A stretch of DNA of 64,000 nucleotides from Pseudomonas sp. CROZ-RG-20F-R04-15 (GTDB taxonomy: Bacteria; Pseudomonadota; Gammaproteobacteria; Pseudomonadales; Pseudomonadaceae): assembly GCF_022662375.1 (NCBI RefSeq), contig NZ_JAKNQL010000001.1, forward strand, positions 124,001 to 188,000, given 5' to 3'. The position numbers and the translations under genes were made by a program. Shown piece after piece: positions 37,326 through 45,513 of this stretch (its first letter is position 1; each line of letters opens with the position of its first letter). The notes under the pieces are model-generated. The model searched no databases and was not told the DNA's origin. It saw nothing but the letters and a program-made list of their open reading frames with translations.

Positions 37326-37490
37326 CCCTCTCCCAGAGGGAGAGGGGACTGACCGAGTTGGATAGGCGAAGTACGCCGACCTGAAAATGCTCTATTGAAT
37401 CCATAATCGACACGGTCTCTCCGGTCGGTGATTGACGCTTTACACCGCGGTCGGCTCCCTCTCCTTTGGGAGAGGGCTGGGGTGAGGGGC
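37314..37490. repeat. Inverted CCCTCACCC-type repeat element
   Basis: Left arm CCCTCACCCTAACCCTCTCC, right arm GGGAGAGGGCTGGGGTGAGG, each with an internal CTCTCCC/GGGAGAG hairpin. The left arm overlaps the end of the Sel1 gene. Same family as 30393-30607. Confidence 0.9.
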
Positions 37491-37540
37491 CTCGGTCTCA
37501 ATTACCCCCGCAAAATTTCAAGCCGAACCCAAAAACACAA

Positions 37541-37568
37541 AAAAGCCCATGACACGTCATGGGCTTTT
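37541..37568. terminator. Terminator downstream of speC
   Basis: AAAAGCCCATGAC pairs with GTCATGGGCTTTT, giving T runs on both strands. It lies 37 bases beyond the speC stop codon. Confidence 0.85.
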
Positions 37569-37604
37569 CACTTGCAGCTAGCAGCTTGAAACTAGCAACT
37601 GCTC

Positions 37605-38768
37605 TTACACGTAAAACGATTTCAACGGCGGAAAGCCATTGAACTCGACCGCGCTGTAACTGGTGGTGTACGCACCGGTCGACAGCCAGTACAGACGATC
37701 ACCGATCGCCAGGTTCAGCGGCAGACCGTACTTGTAGTTCTCGTACATGATGTCGGCGCTGTCGCAGGTCGGGCCGGCGATCACGACTTCTTCCATCTCG
37801 CCTTTCTTCTCGGTCCAGATCGGGAACTTGATCGCTTCGTCCATGGTTTCGATCAGGCCGGAGAACTTGCCGACATCGGTATACACCCAACGCTCGACGG
37901 CAGTGCGCGACTTGCGTGCAACCAGCACCACTTCGCTGACCAGAATACCGGCGTTGGCGATCAACGAACGGCCTGGCTCAAGAATGATTTCCGGCAGGTC
38001 ATCACCGAAGTCTTCTTTGAGGAAGCGGATGATTTCTTCGGCGTAGGTTTCCAGGCTGTTGGTGCGGGTGATGTAGTTGGCCGGGAAGCCGCCGCCCATG
38101 TTGATCAGCTTCAGGTGGATGCCATCTTCTTCTTTCAGACGCTCGAAGATTACTTTGACCTTGGCGATCGCCGCGTCCCAGACGCTGATATCGCGCTGCT
38201 GCGAACCGACGTGGAAGGAGATGCCGTAAGGCACCAGGCCCAGATCGCGGGCGAGGATCAGCAGGTCCATGGCCATGTCGGTCTGGCAGCCGAATTTGCG
38301 CGACAGTGGCCAGTCAGCCGTGGTCGAGCCTTCGGTGAGGATGCGCACATAAACTTTCGAACCCGGTGCAGCCTTGGCGATGTTGCGCAGGTCAGCTTCG
38401 GAGTCGGTGGAGAACAGACGCACGCCCTTCTCGTAGAAGTAGCGGATGTCCTTGGATTTCTTGATGGTGTTGCCGTAGCTGATACGGTCGGCGCTGACGC
38501 CGCGATCCATCACTTTGTCCAGCTCGTAGATCGAGGCGATGTCGAAGCTCGAACCTTTCTCTTTGAGCAGGTCGATGATCTCGACGGCCGGGTTGGCCTT
38601 GACCGCGTAGTAGACCTTGGCGAATTCGAAACCGGCGCGCAGGTCATCGTAGGCCTGGCTGATCATCGCGGTGTCAATCACCACGAACGGGGTTTCCTGT
38701 TTGTCGGCGAACGCCTTCATTTTGTCGAATGTAGCGCGCGCGAAATAGTCTTCGACCTGGATCGACAT
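37605..38768 (-). CDS. speC: Ornithine decarboxylase (type III PLP fold, alanine-racemase-like)
   Basis: Decarboxylates ornithine to putrescine for polyamine synthesis; enzymes of this group can also accept lysine. The 387-residue product has the PLP-binding lysine K57 in VYYAVKANP, the HVGSQ and NMGGGFPANYI motifs, EPGRSLIANAG, and the active-site Cys region GPTCDSADIM. ATG at 38768 (MSIQVEDYFARATF) is the family start, with AGGAG about ten bases upstream. By position it is PA4519. Upstream lies a leader of about 200 bases with a terminator-like hairpin and a small open frame, described separately. Confidence 0.95.
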   Translation of the reverse strand: MSIQVEDYFARATFDKMKAFADKQETPFVVIDTAMISQAYDDLRAGFEFAKVYYAVKANPAVEIIDLLKEKGSSFDIASIYELDKVMDRGVSADRISYGNTIKKSKDIRYFYEKGVRLFSTDSEADLRNIAKAAPGSKVYVRILTEGSTTADWPLSRKFGCQTDMAMDLLILARDLGLVPYGISFHVGSQQRDISVWDAAIAKVKVIFERLKEEDGIHLKLINMGGGFPANYITRTNSLETYAEEIIRFLKEDFGDDLPEIILEPGRSLIANAGILVSEVVLVARKSRTAVERWVYTDVGKFSGLIETMDEAIKFPIWTEKKGEMEEVVIAGPTCDSADIMYENYKYGLPLNLAIGDRLYWLSTGAYTTSYSAVEFNGFPPLKSFYV

Positions 38769-38795
38769 GCTGGGAACTCCTACTGGCAAACTAAG

Positions 38796-38957
38796 TTAAT
38801 CAATGGGTGCAAATGAACGCCCTCCGTATCCCCACTTTGGTTCGCCTACTTCCCAAGGCATGTCGCCGAAAGCAAAAAGGCCATGGGAGGTGCAGCTTTT
38901 CCCTTGGCCTTGCTGTCTCGTCGTCAGTACTTGAGCCGGATGGATCGTTTCCAGCAT
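38796..38957 (-). CDS. Possible 53-residue leader peptide upstream of speC
   Basis: An open frame of 53 codons starting ATG at 38957 (MLETIHPAQVLTTRQQ) and ending TAA at 38796 (...GGRSFAPID), 27 bases before speC. It begins only about 10 bases after the predicted transcription start, has no clear ribosome site, and spans the hairpin at 38878-38915. It is not recognised as a known protein. Its value is the arrangement: translation across the hairpin could control speC expression. It may equally be chance openness. Confidence 0.3.
   Translation of the reverse strand: MLETIHPAQVLTTRQQGQGKSCTSHGLFAFGDMPWEVGEPKWGYGGRSFAPID
38878..38915 (-). promoter_or_regulatory. Terminator-like hairpin in the speC leader (attenuator candidate)
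   Basis: Read on the minus strand, AAGGCCAAGGGA pairs with TCCCATGGCCTT (one bulge) around an 11-base loop and is followed by TTTGC. It is about 110 bases upstream of the speC start and 60-90 bases after the predicted promoter. It is placed where an attenuator would be. Confidence 0.5.
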
Positions 38958-38972
38958 GGACGTTCGGCGCGA

Positions 38973-39001
38973 ACTTTAGGGCGTGAGGGGCGTGAGATCA
39001 A
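38973..39001 (-). promoter_or_regulatory. Predicted sigma-70 promoter of speC
   Basis: On the minus strand TTGATC (38996-39001), a 17-base spacer, and TAAAGT (38973-38978). It would start transcription near 38966, giving a leader of about 200 bases. Confidence 0.55.
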
Positions 39002-39306
39002 CTAAAAATGTCGCGTTTTTGCACGCTTCTGACGTACGTCGCGTTCATCACTCTTTGTAGCCGACCGAGATGACGGGCAGATGTTCCCCGGGAATTTTCC
39101 AGTGTTAAAAATACCTGCACGTTCGCGGATTTTGCCGGCGAAGTCTTGGGTAAGTGTGATGGCGTCAACATCGGCGACGTTGGCCGCGAGAGGAGGGGTT
39201 GAGGGGGATTTTGGCTGTTAATCAAGCTGTTCCAGAAATGCTGTCCGGATCTTGGGTGTTGAGATTCTTTTTCGCCTGATGAATGAAGAAAGAATCACGC
39301 AAATCC
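39002..39306. other. Intergenic stretch with no recognised feature
   Basis: Between the speC promoter and the REPIN at 39307. A 75-codon minus-strand frame (38998-39225) has no recognisable domain and overlaps the promoter. Nothing else can be supported. Confidence 0.4.
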
Positions 39307-39396
39307 TGTGGGAGCGAGCTTGCTCGCGAAGACTTTTTCACAGTCGACATCATCCCCGACTGATATTCCGCTTTCGCGAGCAGGCTCGCTCCCACA
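39307..39396. repeat. REPIN, GTGGGAGCGAGC type
   Basis: Inverted REP pair immediately beyond the opuCA stop codon (39409). It probably sits at the 3' end of the opuC mRNA. Confidence 0.95.
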
Positions 39397-39408
39397 GGTT
39401 TGAGGTTT

Positions 39409-40566
39409 TTACGCGACTACTGCATCAGCTGGCGAGACGATACTGGTCTTCATCCCGCGCGAACGCCCCGAGCTCAGATAAGCCGCAATCGACTCCTGCG
39501 TCACCTCGCCAAGGAACACCCGTTCGGCATCCATCACCGGCAACCACGCCCGATTGAACTCGTACATGCGCGACAGCAGGATGCGCAAATGTTCGTCGTA
39601 CGCCGCCGTCGCGTTGAATTCACGCAGGAACTGCGCGCACGTGCCGGTCTGACGGTGCAGATCACGACGACGCACGTAACCCAACGCCTTGTTGTCGGCA
39701 CAGGTGACCACGACATAGCGACGGTCATGCTCGTCCATCAATTCCAGCGCATCGGCCACCGGGGTTTCCGGGCTCACCGATGGCGCGTTGTCCGCCGCAT
39801 CTTCGGCTTTCACCAACAGCAGACGCTTGAGCGTGCTGTCCTGGCCGACGAAGCTGCTGACAAAGTCGTCCGCCGGATGCGCGAGCAGCGTGTCCGGATG
39901 ATCGATCTGCAGCAGTTTGCCGGCGCGGAAAATCGCAATCTTGTCGCCGAGTTTGATCGCTTCGTCGATGTCGTGGCTGACCATGATCACGGTCTTGTTC
40001 AGCGCGCGCTGCATCTCGAAGAACTCGTTCTGGATCATCTCGCGGTTGATCGGATCGACCGCGCCGAATGGTTCGTCCATCAACAGCAGTGGCGCATCCG
40101 CTGCCAGTGCACGGATCACGCCGATGCGCTGTTGCTGACCACCGGACAATTCGCGCGGATAACGATGCAGATACTGCTTGGGCTCCAGCTTGATCATGCT
40201 CATCAATTCGCGGGCGCGGTCGTGGCATTTCTGTTTGTCCCAGCCGAGCAGTTTCGGCACGACGACGATGTTTTCTTCGATGGTCATGTTCGGGAACAGA
40301 CCGATCTGCTGGATCACGTAACCGATGTTGCGACGCAGGGTCACTTCGTCGAGATCGGTGGTGTCTTCGCCATTGATGAGGATCTTGCCCGAGGTCGGTT
40401 TGATCAGGCGGTTGATCATTTTCAGCGTGGTGCTTTTGCCGCAACCCGATGGCCCGAGGAACACACAGATTTCGCCTTCATTGACGGTCAGGCTTACCGA
40501 GTCCACGGCTTTGACGTCTTTGCCGTTGCTTTGGAAAGTTTTGCTGAGGTTTTGAAGTTCGATCAT
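39409..40566 (-). CDS. opuCA: Osmoprotectant ABC transporter ATP-binding protein, OpuCA type
   Basis: ATPase of a glycine betaine/choline/carnitine importer. The 385-residue protein has Walker A GPSGCGKST, signature LSGGQQQR, Walker B LLLMDEPFGAVD, and a C-terminal extension of about 120 residues with tandem CBS-like motifs (APSVSPETPVADALELMDEHDRRYVVV; RAWLPVMDAERVFLGEV). Such CBS domains act in ionic-strength sensing in the OpuA family. ATG at 40566 (MIELQNLSKTFQ) is chosen because it overlaps the preceding gene by four bases and starts the ABC domain; the 13 codons upstream lie inside that gene. Last gene of the opuC operon. Confidence 0.93.
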   Translation of the reverse strand: MIELQNLSKTFQSNGKDVKAVDSVSLTVNEGEICVFLGPSGCGKSTTLKMINRLIKPTSGKILINGEDTTDLDEVTLRRNIGYVIQQIGLFPNMTIEENIVVVPKLLGWDKQKCHDRARELMSMIKLEPKQYLHRYPRELSGGQQQRIGVIRALAADAPLLLMDEPFGAVDPINREMIQNEFFEMQRALNKTVIMVSHDIDEAIKLGDKIAIFRAGKLLQIDHPDTLLAHPADDFVSSFVGQDSTLKRLLLVKAEDAADNAPSVSPETPVADALELMDEHDRRYVVVTCADNKALGYVRRRDLHRQTGTCAQFLREFNATAAYDEHLRILLSRMYEFNRAWLPVMDAERVFLGEVTQESIAAYLSSGRSRGMKTSIVSPADAVVA

Positions 40567-41216
40567 TTGAGCAGTCCTTTTGGAGTCAACGAGCGTTGCA
40601 GCCATTGGAGAAACAGGTCAGCGAAAATGGCCAGAAGACTGACCAGCAGCGCGCCGACGATGAGCATCGACATGTCACTGCGGCTGATGGAAGCGAGGAT
40701 CAACACACCGAGGCCCCCGGCGCCGATGGTCGCGGCGATGGTCATCACGCCGATGTTCATCACCACGGCGGTGCGCACACCGGCGAGGATCACCGGCACG
40801 GCAATCGGCAATTCGACCATGCGCAGGCGCTGGCCGAAGGTCATGCCGATGCCGCGTGCGGCTTCACGGATGCCCGGTTCCACGCCAGTGAGGGCGAGGT
40901 AGGTGTTGCGCATGATCGGCAGCAGTGAATAAAGGAACACGGCGGTGATCGCCGGCATCGGCCCGAGGCCCTGGCCGAACTTGGAGTAGAACGGCAGCAG
41001 CAGACCGAAGAGAGCAATCGACGGCACGGTCAGCAGCACTGTGGCGCTGGCCTGCAAGGGACCGGCGAGGCTCGGGAAACGCGTCATCAGAATGCCCAGC
41101 GGCACGCCAACGACAATCGCCAGGGTCACGGCAATGCCGACGAGGGTGATGTGCTGCCAGGTCAGGTGCATCACCTGCTGCCAGTCGAGGTGGGAAAAGG
41201 CGTTCAGAAATTCCAT
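40563..41216 (-). CDS. opuCB: Osmoprotectant ABC transporter permease, OpuCB type
   Basis: Inner-membrane permease of the same importer. The 217-residue protein has about six membrane helices and the ABC-permease coupling loop IREAARGIGMTFGQRLRMVELPIAVPVILAGVRTA. This is the EAA motif that docks to the ATPase. It overlaps opuCA by four bases, indicating coupling, and follows the binding-protein gene by 12 bases. Confidence 0.92.
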   Translation of the reverse strand: MEFLNAFSHLDWQQVMHLTWQHITLVGIAVTLAIVVGVPLGILMTRFPSLAGPLQASATVLLTVPSIALFGLLLPFYSKFGQGLGPMPAITAVFLYSLLPIMRNTYLALTGVEPGIREAARGIGMTFGQRLRMVELPIAVPVILAGVRTAVVMNIGVMTIAATIGAGGLGVLILASISRSDMSMLIVGALLVSLLAIFADLFLQWLQRSLTPKGLLK

Positions 41217-41228
41217 GACTTTTCCTCC

Positions 41229-42134
41229 TTAGTTGAGTGGGTGCTGGCGCAGGAAGTCGGCAGCGACTTTCGAAGGGCTTTCGTGATCGACGTCGACCCG
41301 CGCATTGAGCTGGCGCATGGTTTCGTCATCGAACAGTTCGGCCAATGGCTTGAGTTGCTCGGCCAGTTGCGGATGGGCGTCGAGGTAGGCCTGACGCACC
41401 ACGGGTGCTGCGGTGTAGTCGGGGAAGTAATGCTTGTCGTCTTCCAGCAGTTTCAGGCCGAAGGCATTGAGGCGACCGTCGGTGGTGTAGACCAGACCGG
41501 CAAATACCTGACCGTTACGCAATGCCGTGTAAACCAGCCCGGCATCCATCTGGCGGATGTTCTTGCGGGTCAGGTTCATGCCGTAGAGATCGACCATGCC
41601 GATCAGACCGTCGGAGCGGTTGGCAAACTCGGTGTCCAACGCCACCAAGTGATTGGTCTTGGCTTCGGCACGCAGCACTTCATTCAACTGGCTGATGTTG
41701 TTGATCTGCGGATATTCCTCGGCGACTTTCTTTGGCAGCGCGAGGGCGTAGGTATTGCTGAATTTCGACGGGGTCAGCCAGACCAGGCCTTTTTTCGCGT
41801 CGAGTTCTTTTACCCGGGCGTAGGACTGGGCGCTGTCGAGTTTTTCGGTGACATGGTTGTAGGCCACCAGCGACACGCCGGTGTATTCCCAAAGCATGTC
41901 CAGTTGCCCGCTTTCGTGGGCGCTGCGGGCGAGGTTGCTGCCCAGACCACCGGTGATCTGCGCGTCATAACCTTTGCTGCGCAGGTATTGCGCGGTGATT
42001 TCCGCGAGCAGGGTTTGCTCGGTGAAGACCCGGGCGCCGAGGCGGATAACCGGTTTTTCAGCGGCTTGTGCGATGCCTGCGAACAGCAGGGCACTGCTCA
42101 GCATCAGGCCTAAGATCAAGCTAAGTCGTTTCAT
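41229..42134 (-). CDS. opuCC: Osmoprotectant-binding periplasmic protein, OpuCC type
   Basis: Binding protein that captures betaine-like quaternary amines for the OpuC importer. The 301-residue product has a signal peptide (MKRLSLILGLMLSSALLFAGIAQA, cleavage before AEKP) and the family core VIRLGARVFTEQTLLAEITAQYL, DMLWEYTGVSLVAY, NRSDGLIGMVDLYG and DAGLVYTALRNGQVFAGLVYTTDGR. ATG at 42134 is preferred because AAGGA is then correctly spaced; the ATG two codons earlier abuts the ribosome site. The protein lacks an obvious lipobox Cys, so it should be soluble rather than lipid-anchored. Confidence 0.92.
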   Translation of the reverse strand: MKRLSLILGLMLSSALLFAGIAQAAEKPVIRLGARVFTEQTLLAEITAQYLRSKGYDAQITGGLGSNLARSAHESGQLDMLWEYTGVSLVAYNHVTEKLDSAQSYARVKELDAKKGLVWLTPSKFSNTYALALPKKVAEEYPQINNISQLNEVLRAEAKTNHLVALDTEFANRSDGLIGMVDLYGMNLTRKNIRQMDAGLVYTALRNGQVFAGLVYTTDGRLNAFGLKLLEDDKHYFPDYTAAPVVRQAYLDAHPQLAEQLKPLAELFDDETMRQLNARVDVDHESPSKVAADFLRQHPLN

Positions 42135-42155
42135 ATTCATTCCTTCGCAAAAGCC

Positions 42156-42872
42156 TTAAGACGGACGCAAACCGCGTTCCAGCCAGAGACGGCTGGCGAG
42201 GGTGACGACGCCATCGAGCAGCAAGGCCAGCAGCGCGGTGCACGCGGCGCCGAGCAGCAGTTGCGGCTGATTGTTCAGGGCGATGCCAGGGAAGATCAGA
42301 CTGCCGAGGCTGTTGGCGCCGATCAGGAACGCCAGCGGCGCGGTGCCGACGTTGATCGCCAAAGCCACGCGCACACCACCGACGATGATCGGCACGGCGT
42401 TGGGCAATTCGACTTTCCACAGCACCTGGCGCGGGGTCATGCCGATGCCGACGGCCGCTTCTTTCAGCGAGCCCTGCACATTTTTCAGGCCTTCATAGGT
42501 GTTGCGCACGATCGGCAACAAGGAAGCGAGGAATAAAGCGAAGATCGCCGGGCCACTGCCGATGCCGAGGACGCCCAAGGCAATCGCGAGCACGGCCAGC
42601 GGAGGCACGGTGTTACCGATATTGAAGATCTGCATGAAGCGTTCAGCGCGGCCGACCATGGTCGGACGACTGAGAAAGATACCGGCGGGGATGCCCACGA
42701 CCAGGGCGGCCAGCATTGAAGCGAGGACGAGAATCAGATGAGCTTGCAGGTAAAACAACAAATCGTCGCGGTAGTGTTCGATCGTGTTGATGCCGATCCA
42801 GTGGACCAGCAGGGCCAGGAGCGCGATCACCACCGCACCTCCCATCAGCCCTTTGCCATAGCGGATAGCCAC
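42156..42872 (-). CDS. opuCD: Osmoprotectant ABC transporter permease, OpuCD type
   Basis: Second permease of the importer and first gene of the operon. GTG at 42872 has AGGAG seven bases upstream and gives a 238-residue protein beginning VAIRYGKGLMGGAVVIALLALLV. The open frame runs almost 600 bases further upstream, but that part looks non-coding and covers a large inverted repeat. The EAA loop is KEAAVGIGMTPRQVLWKVELPNAVPIIVGGVRVA; about six helices are seen. A more distal start at MYGMPHGRAF (42927) is possible but lacks a ribosome site. Confidence 0.9.
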   Translation of the reverse strand: MAIRYGKGLMGGAVVIALLALLVHWIGINTIEHYRDDLLFYLQAHLILVLASMLAALVVGIPAGIFLSRPTMVGRAERFMQIFNIGNTVPPLAVLAIALGVLGIGSGPAIFALFLASLLPIVRNTYEGLKNVQGSLKEAAVGIGMTPRQVLWKVELPNAVPIIVGGVRVALAINVGTAPLAFLIGANSLGSLIFPGIALNNQPQLLLGAACTALLALLLDGVVTLASRLWLERGLRPS

Positions 42873-42897
42873 AGGCGGACTCCTTTTTTTGTAGTCG

Positions 42898-42952
42898 GCG
42901 AACGCTCTCCCGTGTGGCATGCCATACATGGCTGCCGGGAATAAACGTTCGC
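42898..42952. promoter_or_regulatory. Large imperfect inverted repeat in the opuC leader
   Basis: GCGAACG with CTCCCG on the left is matched by CGGGA with CGTTCGC on the right; TGGCATGCCA (42915-42924) forms an inner palindrome. It lies 26 bases upstream of the opuCD start. It could be an mRNA hairpin or a dimer-binding operator. The rest of the 331-base opuCD-prfC gap holds no other clear feature except the prfC -10 box. Confidence 0.55.
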
Positions 42953-43160
42953 GAGAAGCAGCTCCCTCAGCCCCGGCAAAAAGCGGTCTGAAAGCGAGCC
43001 ATGAGCGCAGCCTCGTCAGGCTAACTTGCTGATTTTTCAGCCCCTGACGAAAATTCGTAACAGGGGATGGACGTCTCCGGGCTTTAAAAGGTTCCCATCT
43101 GCGGCAGCATTTGGCCACCCTTAATGTGCTCAACGGTTCGGTTATTGCATCGAGTTGGGC

Positions 43161-43166
43161 TATAAT
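43161..43166 (+). promoter_or_regulatory. -10 box of prfC
   Basis: Perfect TATAAT 38 bases upstream of the prfC start, with a weak -35 (TTCGGT) 18 bases before it. Confidence 0.5.
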
Positions 43167-43203
43167 CGCGGCCCTTTTTTGAATCACCGCCAGGCGATTT
43201 CCC

Positions 43204-44787
43204 ATGACCAACCAGGCCGCCGAAGTCGCGAAACGCCGCACTTTCGCCATTATTTCCCACCCCGATGCCGGTAAAACCACGATCACCGAAAAGCTCCTGT
43301 TGATGGGCAAGGCGATTGCAGTGGCCGGTACGGTGAAATCCCGTAAATCCGATCGCCATGCGACATCCGACTGGATGGAGATGGAGAAACAACGGGGTAT
43401 TTCCATTACCACGTCGGTCATGCAGTTCCCGTATCGCGAACACATGATCAACCTGCTCGACACCCCGGGCCACGAAGACTTCTCCGAAGATACCTACCGC
43501 ACCCTGACGGCGGTGGACTCGGCATTGATGGTTCTCGACGGCGGTAAAGGTGTCGAGCCACGGACCATTGCGCTGATGGACGTCTGCCGTCTGCGTGACA
43601 CGCCGATCGTCAGCTTCATCAACAAACTCGACCGTGACATTCGCGACCCGATCGAACTGCTCGACGAGATCGAAGCTGTTCTGAAGATCAAAGCCGCGCC
43701 GATCACCTGGCCGATCGGTTGCTACCGCGACTTCAAGGGCGTGTATCACCTGGCTGACGACTACATCATTGTCTACACCGCCGGTCACGGTCACGAACGC
43801 ACCGAAACCAAGATCATCGAGAAGCTCGACTCCGACGAGGCGCGCGCGCACCTGGGCGACGAGTACGAGCGTTTCATCGAGCAACTGGAACTGGTTCAGG
43901 GCGCCTGCCACGAATTCAACCAGCAGGAATTCCTCGACGGTCAACTGACTCCGGTGTTCTTCGGTACTGCACTGGGCAACTTCGGTGTTGACCACGTACT
44001 CGACGCTGTTGTTGATTGGGCGCCACGTCCGCTGGCCCGTGTGGCCAACGAGCGTACCGTTGAACCGGTCGAAGAGAAGTTCTCGGGCTTCATCTTCAAG
44101 ATCCAGGCAAACATGGACCCGAAGCACCGCGATCGTATCGCCTTCATGCGTATCTGCTCCGGCAAGTACGAAAAAGGCATGAAGATGCGCCACGTGCGCA
44201 CCGGCAAGGACGTGCGCATCGGCGACGCCCTGACGTTCTTCTCCTCCGAGCGTGAACAGCTGGAAGAAGCTTTTGCCGGCGACATCATTGGTCTGCACAA
44301 CCACGGCACCATTCAGATCGGCGACACCTTCAGTGAAGGTGAAACCCTCGGGTTTACCGGTATTCCGCACTTTGCGCCGGAGCTGTTCCGTCGTGTGCGT
44401 CTGCGTGATCCGCTGAAGTCCAAGCAGTTGCGTCAGGGGTTGCAGCAGTTGGCTGAAGAGGGTGCGACGCAGGTGTTTTTCCCGGAGCGCAGCAACGACA
44501 TCATTCTGGGCGCCGTCGGTGTGCTGCAGTTTGATGTGGTCGCCAGCCGTTTGAAGGAGGAATACAAGGTTGAGTGCTCGTATGAGCCGATTACTGTGTA
44601 CTCCGCGCGCTGGATTGAATGCGGCGACAAGAAGAAGCTTGAGGAGTTTTCCAACAAGGCTGTGGAGAACCTGGCGGTCGACGGCGGTGGTCACCTGACT
44701 TACCTTGCGCCGACGCGGGTTAACCTGGCGTTGATGGAAGAGCGTTGGCCGGATGTGAAATTCCGGGCGACGCGTGAGCATCATTAA
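43204..44787 (+). CDS. prfC: Peptide chain release factor 3
   Basis: GTPase that recycles RF1/RF2 from the ribosome after termination and helps quality control. The 527-residue protein has G1 [15 protein letters not shown], switch region [37 protein letters not shown] and NKLDRD, the pattern separating RF3 from EF-G. Length is exactly as in the family. The ATG at 43204 is preceded by a moderate site. A strong terminator follows, so it is a single-gene unit. Confidence 0.98.
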   Translation: MTNQAAEVAKRRTFAIISHPDAGKTTITEKLLLMGKAIAVAGTVKSRKSDRHATSDWMEMEKQRGISITTSVMQFPYREHMINLLDTPGHEDFSEDTYRTLTAVDSALMVLDGGKGVEPRTIALMDVCRLRDTPIVSFINKLDRDIRDPIELLDEIEAVLKIKAAPITWPIGCYRDFKGVYHLADDYIIVYTAGHGHERTETKIIEKLDSDEARAHLGDEYERFIEQLELVQGACHEFNQQEFLDGQLTPVFFGTALGNFGVDHVLDAVVDWAPRPLARVANERTVEPVEEKFSGFIFKIQANMDPKHRDRIAFMRICSGKYEKGMKMRHVRTGKDVRIGDALTFFSSEREQLEEAFAGDIIGLHNHGTIQIGDTFSEGETLGFTGIPHFAPELFRRVRLRDPLKSKQLRQGLQQLAEEGATQVFFPERSNDIILGAVGVLQFDVVASRLKEEYKVECSYEPITVYSARWIECGDKKKLEEFSNKAVENLAVDGGGHLTYLAPTRVNLALMEERWPDVKFRATREHH

Positions 44788-44808
44788 GTTCTGAATTGGT
44801 TTGTCCGA

Positions 44809-44845
44809 AGCCCTCTAGGTGTATGCCTAGGGGGCTTTTTTTTGC
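44809..44845 (+). terminator. Terminator of prfC
   Basis: AGCCCTCTAGGT pairs with GCCTAGGGGGCT around a short loop, followed by T8. Confidence 0.92.
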
Positions 44846-44858
44846 TTTGGTTTTGGGG

Positions 44859-45376
44859 GTATATCCGTTTTTTGGGTGATGGCGGCTTAGGGTTCCGCCC
44901 TTACGGCGGGTCACTTTTTCCAGACGCCGAAAAAGTAACCAAAAAGGCTTGCTCCTGCGTGCGGCCCGCTCGCTGGGGCTCGGGGTTCCTTCGTTCCGGG
45001 ATCGATCCGGGCGCAGCGCCTACGGTTTGCTGCGCTGCACCTCCTCTCGCTGTGTTTGGCTGCGCCAAACGGTCGCTGCGCTCCCACGCCCGGATCAATC
45101 CCTCCGCTCAGCCTTCCGACGTCGCCCGTGAATCAAGATCAAGAGCAGGCGAGCTGACACTCGGCCTATTGAGTGGTGAAGAGCGGGGCGTGGTCGGCTT
45201 TGGATTTGTGGTGGATTTTCCCCTCACCCCAGCCCTCTCCCGAGGGAGAGGGAGCCGATTTGTGGGCTTTCAAGATTTGAGTTCAACGCGGTATTGCACG
45301 TCGGCGTAGCTCGCCCAAACACCTCGGTCAGTCCCCTCTCCCTCCGGGAGAGGGCTAGGGTGAGGGGCTTTTGATC
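44859..45376 (+). repeat. Long dispersed repeat, copy 1 (about 520 bp)
   Basis: This block, from GTATATCCG to GGGGCTTTTGATCT, is nearly identical in order and orientation to 60102-60625. Its core includes GCTCGCTGGGGCTCGGGGTT, the hairpin GTTTGGC-TGC-GCCAAAC, and GGCGAGCTGACACTCGGCCT. Its end is a CCCTCACCCC-type inverted element (45225-45371). Small open frames on both strands exist in both copies but diverge in frame at the ends and look spurious. It fills most of the gap between prfC and the MFS gene; nothing else is recognised there. Confidence 0.9.
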
Positions 45377-45513
45377 TTCGGCACCGGTTTATCGCGCGCA
45401 ATGGCTGTAGTCCGACTCCGTTTTTCGTGATCTCGATGCACTTGAACGCGACAACCAGCCTGCTGGCCGTTAGTGTTCCAGCTCCACGCAAGTCGCTTTG
45501 AGAGGTCAATGGA

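Noticed and set aside
38998..39225. 75-codon minus-strand frame upstream of speC
   Set aside because: Overlaps the predicted speC promoter and has no recognisable domain or ribosome site.
44901..45098. Small frames inside the ~520-bp repeat (also 60154-60354 in the second copy)
   Set aside because: They are translations of repeat sequence; ends differ between copies and substitutions do not follow a coding pattern.
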